NCBI GenBank assembly: GCA_937896895.1 | Contig: CALBNV010000017.1 | Span: 1-18,978 of the forward strand | DNA: 18,978 nt | Reading direction: 5' to 3' | DNA from: an uncultured Bacteroidales bacterium | GTDB taxonomy: Bacteria; Bacteroidota; Bacteroidia; Bacteroidales; F082 | Shown: in pieces, positions 13,062 to 18,978 of the stretch | How positions within the stretch are numbered: position 1 is the first letter of the stretch | How the letters are laid out: every line of letters starts with the position of its first letter | Notes under the pieces: model-generated | Told to the model about the DNA's origin: nothing | Seen by the model: the letters and a program-made list of their open reading frames with translations, nothing else | Databases searched by the model: none | Program-made: the position numbers and the translations under genes

Positions 13062-14471
13062 ATGAAGGAGTTATTAATTGTTATTTTGGTCTGTGTCGTC
13101 GTCGCAGGTCTTCTGTGGATGAACAAGAGACTCAGAGAAAACATCCAAAATATCTTTAAAATCGAGGAGCTTCGCAAACGCATCCTTTACACGCTGCTGA
13201 TCATCTTGATCTACCGTTTTGGATCGTATGTCGTCCTCCCCGGTGTTGACCCGAACGCACTGTCAGCTTTGAAGAATCAAAGCAGCTCTGGTCTCCTTGG
13301 TTTGTTGAATATGTTCTCAGGTGGTGCGTTTGCTAATGCTTCGGTGTTTGCCCTCGGTATCATGCCGTACATCACCGCAAGCATTATCATTCAGTTGCTC
13401 GGCATGGCAATCCCTTACTTCCAGCGCTTGCAGAAGGAAGGCGAGAGCGGCCGCCGCAAGATTAACCAAATCACTCGTTACCTCACGGTGCTCATCGTGG
13501 CAGTACAGGCTCCCGGTTACATCGCTAACCTACGCGTCCAGATGCCAGCAGAAGCGATCTATCCGTTCGTCCCGGGCGGCACACCGACATTGTTCTTCTG
13601 GATATCATCAGTGATCATCCTCATCGCGGGAACATTGTTCATCATGTGGCTCGGCGAGCGCATAACAGACAAAGGCATAGGCAACGGCATATCACTCATC
13701 ATCATGATTGGTATCATCGCACGTCTTCCTTTCGCGCTGTTCGCAGAGATCGCCTCACGCTTCACTGAAGGCACCGGCGGCCCGATCTTCTTCTTGCTGG
13801 AAATCGTATTCCTCGTACTCGTCATCATCATGACAATAATGCTTGTGCAGGGCACACGTAAAGTGCCGGTACAATACGCGAAACGCGTTGTCGGCAACAA
13901 GCAGTACGGCGGAGTCCGCCAGTACATCCCATTGAAAGTCAATGCAGCAGGTGTCATGCCAATCATCTTCGCACAGGCAATCCTCTTTGTGCCTATCACA
14001 ATCATCGGATTCTCACAGTCGGAGAGCCTCGGCGGATTCTGGAGGGCAATGACCGACATGAACGGTTTCTGGTACAACCTCGTGTTCTTCTTCTTCATCG
14101 TCATCTTCACGTACTTCTACACAGCTGTGACCATCAACCCGGCGCAGATGGCGGAGGACATCAAGAAGAACGGCGGCTTCATTCCGGGCGTCAAACCTGG
14201 CAAGAAGACACAGGAATACTTCGACACCGTCATGTCGAGAATCACTCTTCCGGGAGCACTCTTCATCGGTGTGGTCGCTATCATGCCTGCTATCGTCTCA
14301 ACCCTCGGTGTCAACCAGCAGTTCAGCCAGTTCTACGGCGGCACATCACTGCTGATCCTCGTCGGTGTGGTGTTGGATACATTGCAACAGATTGAAAGTC
14401 ACCTTCTCATGCGTCATTACGACGGTCTCACAAAGTCAGGTCGTATCAAAGGCCGCGTGGGCAGGATGTAA
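13062..14471 (+). CDS. secY: Protein translocase channel subunit SecY, with N-terminal extension
   Basis: SecY is the pore of the Sec translocon in the inner membrane. The cytoplasmic start helix FKIEELRKRILYTLLIILIY (32-51), the plug region and the FALGIMPYITASIIIQLL signature (96-113) are present. From there the ten-helix pattern runs to the cytoplasmic end LMRHYDGLTKSGRIKGRVGR. The ATG at 13062 follows rplO by 20 bases with an A-rich leader and gives 469 residues. An internal ATG at 13119 would give 450, nearer the family norm. I keep the first start because residues 4-20 (LLIVILVCVVVAGLLWM) would form a complete extra membrane helix, unlikely by chance. Confidence 0.93.
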   Translation: MKELLIVILVCVVVAGLLWMNKRLRENIQNIFKIEELRKRILYTLLIILIYRFGSYVVLPGVDPNALSALKNQSSSGLLGLLNMFSGGAFANASVFALGIMPYITASIIIQLLGMAIPYFQRLQKEGESGRRKINQITRYLTVLIVAVQAPGYIANLRVQMPAEAIYPFVPGGTPTLFFWISSVIILIAGTLFIMWLGERITDKGIGNGISLIIMIGIIARLPFALFAEIASRFTEGTGGPIFFLLEIVFLVLVIIMTIMLVQGTRKVPVQYAKRVVGNKQYGGVRQYIPLKVNAAGVMPIIFAQAILFVPITIIGFSQSESLGGFWRAMTDMNGFWYNLVFFFFIVIFTYFYTAVTINPAQMAEDIKKNGGFIPGVKPGKKTQEYFDTVMSRITLPGALFIGVVAIMPAIVSTLGVNQQFSQFYGGTSLLILVGVVLDTLQQIESHLLMRHYDGLTKSGRIKGRVGRM

Positions 14472-14485
14472 TTTCTATAAGGTCT

Positions 14486-15262
14486 ATGATTCATTTCAGA
14501 ACAGATAACGAAATCGAATTGCTGAGACAAGCTGCTTTGCTCGTGGGCAAGACCCTTGGCGAAGTGGGGAAGCACGTGCGTCCGGGAGTCCGTACCATCG
14601 ACCTCGACAGACTCGCTGAAGAGTTTATCAGAGACAATGGCGCAACGCCGGCCTTCAAGGGCTACGGCGGATTTCCCGGAAGCTTGTGCATCTCGGTCAA
14701 CGAGCAAGTGGTCCATGGCATACCGGGCGACTACGAGCTTCGTGACGGAGACATTGTCTCAATCGATTGCGGCACGGTGCTGAATGGTTATGTCGGCGAC
14801 TCGGCTTACACCTTCTGCTGCGGTGAGGTTGCGGAGGAGACACGCCTTCTTCTTCAGAGGACGAAGGAGTCACTCTACAAAGGCATCGAGGCGGCGGTGG
14901 CCGGAAACAGAGTCGGCGACATTGGCTATGCGGTGCAGAGCTACACGGAGTCGTTCGGTTACGGAGTCGTCCGTGAACTCGTCGGTCACGGCGTGGGACG
15001 CAAGATGCACGAAGACCCGCAGGTGCCAAACTACGGAAGACGCGGCACAGGCAACAAGCTGGTTGAAGGCATGGTACTCGCCATAGAACCGATGATCACC
15101 CTCGGCAAGAAGGAAATCGTACAAGAACGTGACGGATGGACGATCACCACGCGTGACAGAAAACCCGCCGCTCACTTCGAACACGATATCGCGGTGCGCA
15201 AAGGCAAGGCCGAGATATTATCAAGTTTTGAATGGGCAGAAGCAGTAGAAAACAACAAATAA
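14486..15262 (+). CDS. map: Methionine aminopeptidase, type I
   Basis: This enzyme removes the initiator methionine from nascent proteins after deformylation. All five metal ligands of the pita-bread fold are in place: Asp94 (in VSIDCG), Asp105 (GYVGDSA), His168 (VGHGVG), Glu201 (AIEPM) and Glu232 (AHFEHD). His77 and His175 match substrate-side histidines. The 258-residue length fits the short bacterial type with no N-terminal extension. The gene lies between secY and infA, as is usual in Bacteroidetes; adk is not present. Only a weak AAGG precedes the ATG. Confidence 0.97.
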   Translation: MIHFRTDNEIELLRQAALLVGKTLGEVGKHVRPGVRTIDLDRLAEEFIRDNGATPAFKGYGGFPGSLCISVNEQVVHGIPGDYELRDGDIVSIDCGTVLNGYVGDSAYTFCCGEVAEETRLLLQRTKESLYKGIEAAVAGNRVGDIGYAVQSYTESFGYGVVRELVGHGVGRKMHEDPQVPNYGRRGTGNKLVEGMVLAIEPMITLGKKEIVQERDGWTITTRDRKPAAHFEHDIAVRKGKAEILSSFEWAEAVENNK

Positions 15263-15273
15263 AAAGAAATTAT

Positions 15274-15492
15274 ATGCCAAAACAGTCATCAATAGAACAA
15301 GACGGTACAGTGCTTGAGTCACTGGGTAACGCAATGTTTAGGGTGGAGCTCGAGAATGGGATACAGATCATCGCGCACATCTCTGGCAAGATGAGACTCC
15401 ATTATATCAAGATCCTCCCGGGCGATAGGGTGAAAGTCGAAATGTCACCTTACGATCTGACAAAAGGACGTATAAGTTTCAGGTACAAATAA
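15274..15492 (+). CDS. infA: Translation initiation factor IF-1
   Basis: IF-1 occupies the 30S A site during initiation and assists IF-2 and IF-3. I start at the ATG at 15274, which gives MPKQSSIEQDG and 72 residues, the standard length. An in-frame ATG at 15232 lies inside map and would add 14 basic residues with no family support. The OB-fold motifs FRVELENG (21-28), AHISGKMR (33-40), ILPGDRVKVEMSPYDLTKGR and the end FRYK are typical. It stands 11 bases after map with an A-rich leader. Confidence 0.96.
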   Translation: MPKQSSIEQDGTVLESLGNAMFRVELENGIQIIAHISGKMRLHYIKILPGDRVKVEMSPYDLTKGRISFRYK

Positions 15493-15522
15493 ATGTGAAG
15501 ACAAAATTAAAAAATTGATAAA

Positions 15523-15639
15523 ATGAAAGTCAGAGCATCAATCAAGAAGAGATCAGCCGATTGCATCATAGTGCGTCGCAAAGGTAAATTGTATGTAATT
15601 AACAAAAAGAACCCTAAGGAAAACCAACGTCAGGGTTAA
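15523..15639 (+). CDS. rpmJ: 50S ribosomal protein L36, zinc-free form
   Basis: L36 is the smallest ribosomal protein and stabilises 23S rRNA near the GTPase-associated region. The 38 codons read MKVRASIKKRSADC (1-14), IIVRRKGKLYVINKKNPK (15-32) and end in QRQG. Only Cys14 remains of the CxxC-C-H zinc ribbon, so this is the zinc-free paralogue type. It lies between infA (30 bases) and rpsM (19 bases), the normal place. Confidence 0.96.
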   Translation: MKVRASIKKRSADCIIVRRKGKLYVINKKNPKENQRQG

Positions 15640-15658
15640 TTAAAAAAATCAGGAAATT

Positions 15659-16036
15659 ATGGCTAGAATTGCTGGTGTAGATATCCCGAATAACAAACAG
15701 GGTCAGATTTCATTGACCTACATTTTCGGTATCGGTCGTTCGGCAGCGAAGGCTATCCTCAAGGAAGCCAATGTCGAATTAGAAAAGAAAGTCCAGGACT
15801 GGACAGATGATGAGCAGAACGCAATCCGTAACATCATCGCCGAAAAATACAAGACGGAAGGTGAACTCCGCAGCGAGATCCAGATCAACATCAAACGTTT
15901 GATGGATATCGGTTGCTACAGAGGAATCCGCCACCGTTCAGGCCTGCCACTCCGTGGCCAGAGCACAAAGAACAACGCACGTACCCGTAAGGGCCGCAAG
16001 AAGACCGTTGCAAATAAAAAGAAAGCCACTAAGTAA
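15659..16036 (+). CDS. rpsM: 30S ribosomal protein S13
   Basis: S13 sits at the top of the 30S head, contacts the P-site tRNA and forms bridges to L5 and 23S rRNA. The 125-residue product shows MARIAGVDIPNNKQ and YIFGIGRSAAKAIL (21-34). The C-terminal segment RGIRHRSGLPLRGQSTKNNA then leads into a strongly basic tail (KKKATK) that reaches the P site. It begins the alpha block. AGGA stands four bases before the ATG, a little close for a good site. Confidence 0.98.
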   Translation: MARIAGVDIPNNKQGQISLTYIFGIGRSAAKAILKEANVELEKKVQDWTDDEQNAIRNIIAEKYKTEGELRSEIQINIKRLMDIGCYRGIRHRSGLPLRGQSTKNNARTRKGRKKTVANKKKATK

Positions 16037-16104
16037 GTGTTGAGTGTTGAGAGTTAAGAGTGGAGTCGGACGACTTCAAACTTCACTCTCCACACTTCAA
16101 TCTC
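16037..16104 (+). repeat. Heptamer-based inverted repeat between rpsM and rpsK
   Basis: Right after the rpsM stop come four 7-base units: GTGTTGA, GTGTTGA, GAGTTAA and GAGTGGA (16037-16064). They are followed by AGTC-GGAC-GACT (16064-16075). The opposite arm at 16084-16104 is also heptameric: CACTCTC, CACACTT and CAATCTC. AGAGTGGAGT (16057-16066) pairs with ACTTCACTCT (16080-16089) with one G-U pair. No T-run follows, so it is not a plain terminator. It resembles the GAGTTGA-like heptad repeats that I recall from intergenic regions of Bacteroidales genomes; a genome search would be needed to show it is dispersed. Confidence 0.55.
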
Positions 16105-16156
16105 TTGCAAAGGGGGTTGGATCATATTAAATACCATTAAAAAAAGCTAAGTAAAA

Positions 16157-16546
16157 ATGGCAAAAAACACAAAAACCGTTAAGAAACGTGTTGTTAAGAT
16201 CGAAGCACAGGGCAAAGCCTTCATCAAAGCTTCTTTCAATAACATCATCATTTCATTAACAAACAATGAAGGACAGGTCATATCATGGGCATCAGCCGGA
16301 AAGATGGGCTTCAAGGGTTCGAAGAAAAACACCCCTTACGCAGCTCAGATGGCAGCAGAAGAATGCACAAAGACAGCATACGACCTGGGATTACGTAAAG
16401 TCAAAGTATTCGTCAAAGGACCAGGCGCAGGCCGTGAGTCAGCCATCCGTGCAATTCACTCAACAGGCGTTGAAGTAACAGAAATCATCGACGTTACACC
16501 ATTGCCGCACAACGGATGCCGTCCACCAAAGCGCAGAAGAGTGTAA
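16157..16546 (+). CDS. rpsK: 30S ribosomal protein S11
   Basis: S11 forms part of the 30S platform near the mRNA exit. The 129-residue product has the SFNNIIISLTNNEGQVISWAS segment (26-46, conserved core FNN-I-LT). It also has AGKMGFKGSKKNTPYAAQ (47-64) and the end DVTPLPHNGCRPPKRRRV, all diagnostic. A 120-base gap with an inverted repeat separates it from rpsM, the longest gap inside the cluster. The ATG is preceded by TAAGTAAAA. Confidence 0.97.
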   Translation: MAKNTKTVKKRVVKIEAQGKAFIKASFNNIIISLTNNEGQVISWASAGKMGFKGSKKNTPYAAQMAAEECTKTAYDLGLRKVKVFVKGPGAGRESAIRAIHSTGVEVTEIIDVTPLPHNGCRPPKRRRV

Positions 16547-16578
16547 TTTTTTGTTTAACAATTTAAAAAGAGAAAGTT

Positions 16579-17184
16579 ATGGCAAGATATACAGGTCCTA
16601 AAACAAAAATCGCTCGTAAATTCGGTGAACCAATCTACGGCTCAGACAAAAATTACGAAAAGAGAAATTTCCCTCCGGGACAACATGGTGCAGCAAAGAA
16701 GCGCAAGAAGGTTTCTGAATACGGCACACAGTTGAATGAGAAACAGAAAGCAAAATACACATACGGCATCCTTGAGCGCCAGTTCAGAAAGACATACGCT
16801 CTCGCTTCGACGAAGAAGGGTGTCACGGGTGAGATTTTGCTCCAGCTCATCGAGTCACGTCTCGACAACGTCGTCTATCGTCTCGGCATCGCCCCGACAC
16901 GTGACGCCGCCCGTCAGCTCGTGAGCCACCGCCACATCACAGTCAACGGCAAAGTCCTCAACATCCCGTCAGCAATGCTGAAACCGGGCGACATCGTGGC
17001 AGTCCGCGAAAGATCAAAGAGCTTGGAAGTCATCACAAATTCAGTGGAAGGCCGCTCATGTGGCTATCCATGGTTAGAATGGGATTCAGCAACCCTCACA
17101 GGAAAGTTCATGAGCTATCCTAACCGTGAGGATATTCCTGAAAACATCAATGAACAACTGATCGTTGAGTTGTATTCTAAATAA
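16579..17184 (+). CDS. rpsD: 30S ribosomal protein S4, zinc-free form
   Basis: S4 starts 30S assembly, takes part in fidelity and lines the mRNA entry pore. The 201-residue product has the N-terminal rRNA-binding region (1-about 90) without the zinc-finger cysteines; its only cysteine is Cys161. The S4 RNA-binding domain at about 93-135 contains ESRLDNVVYRLG (92-103), ARQLVSHRHITVNG (111-124) and LKPGDIVAVRE. In enterobacteria S4 represses the alpha operon through a pseudoknot before rpsM; no equivalent is obvious here. Confidence 0.98.
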   Translation: MARYTGPKTKIARKFGEPIYGSDKNYEKRNFPPGQHGAAKKRKKVSEYGTQLNEKQKAKYTYGILERQFRKTYALASTKKGVTGEILLQLIESRLDNVVYRLGIAPTRDAARQLVSHRHITVNGKVLNIPSAMLKPGDIVAVRERSKSLEVITNSVEGRSCGYPWLEWDSATLTGKFMSYPNREDIPENINEQLIVELYSK

Positions 17185-17203
17185 TCGAATATAAACTGAT
17201 ATT

Positions 17204-18196
17204 ATGGCAATATTAGCATTTCAAAGACCTGATAAGGTCGTCATGGTAGAATCGACAGACCGTCACGGTGTCTTCGAGTTCCGCCCGCTGGAACCCGGCT
17301 ACGGCATGACAATCGGTAACGCCTTGAGAAGAGTGCTCCTCTCATCGCTCGAAGGTTTCGCAATCACTTCAATACGCATTGAAGGTGTTGAACATGAGAT
17401 GGCTCCGATACCGGGTGTCATCGAAGACCTTACCGACATCGTGCTGAAATTCAAGCAGGTTCGCTTCAAACAGCAAATCCCGGGCGAGACGTTCGAGAAG
17501 GCCACCGTCGTCATCGGTGACCAGGAAGAGTTCGTCGCCGGCGACATCAACAAGTTCCTCTCAGTGTTCCAAGTATTGAACCCGGAACTCGTCATCTGCC
17601 ACATGGACAAGTCGGTGAAAATCACCATCGACATCACCATCAACAAGGGCAGGGGATATGTCAACGCCGATGAGAACAAGGTCCTCAGCGCACCGATCAA
17701 CACAATCGCCATCGATTCAATCCACACACCTATCAGAAACGTCAGCTTCAAGGTCGATAACTACCGCGTCGAACAAAAGACCGACTACGAGAAACTCGTC
17801 CTTGACATCGAGACTGATGGCTCAATCAATCCGAAAGACGCCATGACGGAGGCTGCGAAAATCCTCATTTATCATTTCATGCTGTTCTCAGACGAACGCA
17901 TCACACTGTTAGATGAACAGAAGGCCGTCTCCGAGGACTTCGACGAAGGCTCACTGCATATCCGTCAGCTCCTCAAGACCAAGCTCGTCGATATGGATCT
18001 TTCAGTTCGCGCACTCAACTGCCTCAAGGCAGCCGAAGTCGAAACAATCGGTGAACTCGTTGCCCTCAACAAAGCTGACTTGCTCAAGTTCCGTAACTTC
18101 GGTAAGAAGTCACTCACCGAACTTGAAGAGTTGGTCAGGAACAAGGGACTCGAATTTGGAATGAATATCAGCAAATATAAATTAGATAAGGAATAA
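17204..18196 (+). CDS. rpoA: RNA polymerase alpha subunit
   Basis: The alpha dimer is the assembly platform of RNA polymerase, and its C-terminal domain binds UP elements and activators. In this 330-residue product the N-terminal domain carries PLEPGYGMTIGNALRRVLLS (28-47). The C-terminal domain contains LSVRALNCLKAAEV (266-279) and LLKFRNFGKKSLTELEELV (293-311). Arg269, Asn272 and Lys302 match the DNA-contacting Arg265, Asn268 and Lys298 of Escherichia coli, so UP-element recognition is likely kept. It lies between rpsD and rplQ, as in most bacteria. Confidence 0.98.
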   Translation: MAILAFQRPDKVVMVESTDRHGVFEFRPLEPGYGMTIGNALRRVLLSSLEGFAITSIRIEGVEHEMAPIPGVIEDLTDIVLKFKQVRFKQQIPGETFEKATVVIGDQEEFVAGDINKFLSVFQVLNPELVICHMDKSVKITIDITINKGRGYVNADENKVLSAPINTIAIDSIHTPIRNVSFKVDNYRVEQKTDYEKLVLDIETDGSINPKDAMTEAAKILIYHFMLFSDERITLLDEQKAVSEDFDEGSLHIRQLLKTKLVDMDLSVRALNCLKAAEVETIGELVALNKADLLKFRNFGKKSLTELEELVRNKGLEFGMNISKYKLDKE

Positions 18197-18201
18197 TAGA
18201 G

Positions 18202-18681
18202 ATGAGACACAATAAGAAAATCAATCATTTAGGAAGAAAAGCAGCTCACCGCAACGCTATGCTCTCAAACATGGCATCATCATTGATCCTTGAGAAACGC
18301 ATCATTACAACGGTCGCTAAAGCCAAAGCTTTGCGCAAGTACGTTGAGCCTATGATTACCCGTTCCAAAGACGACTCGACAAATTCACGCCGTGTGGTGT
18401 TCGCCGACTTGCAGAACAAATATGCAGTCACTGAACTCTTCCGCGAAATCAGCCAGAAGGTCGCTAACCGCCCGGGCGGTTACACCCGCATCATCAAACT
18501 CGGTTTCCGCGCCGGCGACAGCGCAGAGATGTGCATGATGGAACTCGTCGATTACAACGAAGTCTATACAAACGGCAAGAAAGCTGCAAAGACCACCAAG
18601 ACAACACGCCGCGGCGGTAAGAAAAAAGCAGCCGAGACACCAGCAGAAGCTTCTGCAACAGAAGCTCCGAAAGCTGAATAA
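18202..18681 (+). CDS. rplQ: 50S ribosomal protein L17
   Basis: L17 lies at the 50S tunnel-exit face. The 159-residue product opens with MRHNKKINHLGRKAAHRNAM and has the conserved core to about residue 118, with NRPGGYTRIIKLGFRAGDSA (residues 90-109). The last 40 or so residues form a low-complexity tail, first Lys, Thr and Arg, then Ala, Glu and Pro, longer than in enterobacteria but usual in this phylum. It is the last gene; a strong terminator follows 32 bases after its stop. Confidence 0.97.
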   Translation: MRHNKKINHLGRKAAHRNAMLSNMASSLILEKRIITTVAKAKALRKYVEPMITRSKDDSTNSRRVVFADLQNKYAVTELFREISQKVANRPGGYTRIIKLGFRAGDSAEMCMMELVDYNEVYTNGKKAAKTTKTTRRGGKKKAAETPAEASATEAPKAE

Positions 18682-18713
18682 GGAATAAGGTCTTAAGACT
18701 GAATTCGACACAG

Positions 18714-18749
18714 AGCTGGCGCAAGATTGTCTTGCGCCAGCTTCTTTTT
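18714..18749 (+). terminator. Intrinsic terminator of the ribosomal supercluster
   Basis: A perfect 13-bp stem, AGCTGGCGCAAGA (18714-18726) paired with TCTTGCGCCAGCT (18730-18742), closes on a 3-base TTG loop. It is followed by TC and five T residues (18745-18749). This is a textbook rho-independent terminator and marks the end of the transcript that begins near 343. Confidence 0.93.
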
Positions 18750-18757
18750 AACCCAAC

Positions 18758-18789
18758 CCCAAACCATAACCCAAACCATAACCCAAACC
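18758..18789. repeat. 12-bp tandem repeat CCCAAACCATAA
   Basis: Units lie at 18758-18769 and 18770-18781, with a partial third at 18782-18789. A degenerate CCCAA unit precedes at about 18752. It lies just after the terminator in non-coding sequence and probably arose by slippage; no function is evident. Confidence 0.75.
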
Positions 18790-18940
18790 AAAACTGCTTG
18801 TGCCGCCGGGCTTGCGTGCTGCCCGCAGGGCAGTATTTCAATAACAGGGTGCGCGGCACGCGTGTCCGGCAGCGTGATATGTCGCTCGGTGTCTGCCCGT
18901 GCAGTGTGCAGCGTACTCGTGCAAAAAAACAAAAAAATCT
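18790..18940. other. GC-rich intergenic patch with nested inverted repeats
   Basis: This stretch is clearly richer in G and C than the other intergenic regions of the window. It contains CTGCCC-GCA-GGGCAG (18819-18833). That hairpin is enclosed by GTGCCGC (18800-18806) and GCGGCAC (18853-18859), and the 8-bp palindrome CACGCGTG lies at 18857-18864. The open frames across it have no recognisable product. It may be a REP-like element or a remnant of inserted DNA. Confidence 0.4.
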
Positions 18941-18962
18941 CTCGCCGTATCAAAAAATATTG

Positions 18963-18970
18963 TAATTTTG
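18963..18970 (+). promoter_or_regulatory. -7 promoter element for a gene beyond the window
   Basis: TAATTTTG matches the TAnnTTTG consensus. It sits in the same 12-base string, TTGTAATTTTGC (18960-18971), that forms the main ribosomal promoter (328-339). No clear TTTG -33 element lies 19-23 bases upstream. The gene it would serve lies past the window end. Confidence 0.6.
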
Positions 18971-18978
18971 CCGCCCAA

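Noticed and set aside
15232..15273. Upstream ATG start for infA inside map
   Set aside because: It would add 14 basic residues to a protein that is almost always 72 residues long; the ATG at 15274 has the expected A-rich leader.
18732..18965. Plus-strand 77-codon frame and overlapping minus-strand frames after rplQ
   Set aside because: They begin in the terminator or run through the 12-bp repeat and GC-rich patch, giving repetitive low-complexity products with no family resemblance.

Overview
This window is essentially one long ribosomal-protein supercluster, read left to right. It joins the classical str (rpsL-rpsG-fusA), S10, spc and alpha blocks with no visible internal promoter or terminator. 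It ends in a strong intrinsic terminator after rplQ. The host looks like a member of the Bacteroidetes, probably Bacteroidales. The evidence is a TAnnTTTG-type -7 promoter element before the operon, A-rich leaders with mostly no Shine-Dalgarno sequence, no tuf after fusA, no adk between secY and map, the order secY-map-infA-rpmJ-rpsM, zinc-free forms of S14, L36 and S4, and protein sequences very close to that phylum. I cannot place it to genus.

Layout. Positions 1-103 hold the first 34 codons of a divergent minus-strand gene whose N-terminus matches the predicted AAA-ATPase / DUF1703-nuclease family that is abundant in gut Bacteroidales. Positions 104-340 are an AT-rich divergent promoter region. 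Positions 340-634 are a long transcribed leader with several hairpins, three copies of the palindrome TCGCGA and two possible short overlapping reading frames. Positions 635-18681 carry 33 genes: rpsL, rpsG, fusA, rpsJ, rplC, rplD, rplW, rplB, rpsS, rplV, rpsC, rplP, rpmC, rpsQ, rplN, rplX, rplE, rpsN, rpsH, rplF, rplR, rpsE, rpmD, rplO, secY, map, infA, rpmJ, rpsM, rpsK, rpsD, rpoA, rplQ. Positions 18714-18749 form the terminator. The rest is a 12-bp tandem repeat, a GC-rich patch with inverted repeats and, at the very end, another -7 promoter element pointing out of the window.

The genes work together as one growth-rate unit. They supply 28 ribosomal proteins of both subunits, the translocase EF-G, initiation factor IF-1, the RNA polymerase alpha subunit, the SecY channel and the aminopeptidase that trims nascent N-termini.

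I do not see an undescribed multi-gene system here. The points most worth a second look are a SecY with an apparent extra N-terminal membrane helix, the rpsL leader (alternative hairpins and two small related reading frames), a run of Shine-Dalgarno-like sites confined to rpsQ-rplF in a phylum that hardly uses them, a heptamer-based inverted repeat between rpsM and rpsK, and patchy codon use in fusA.
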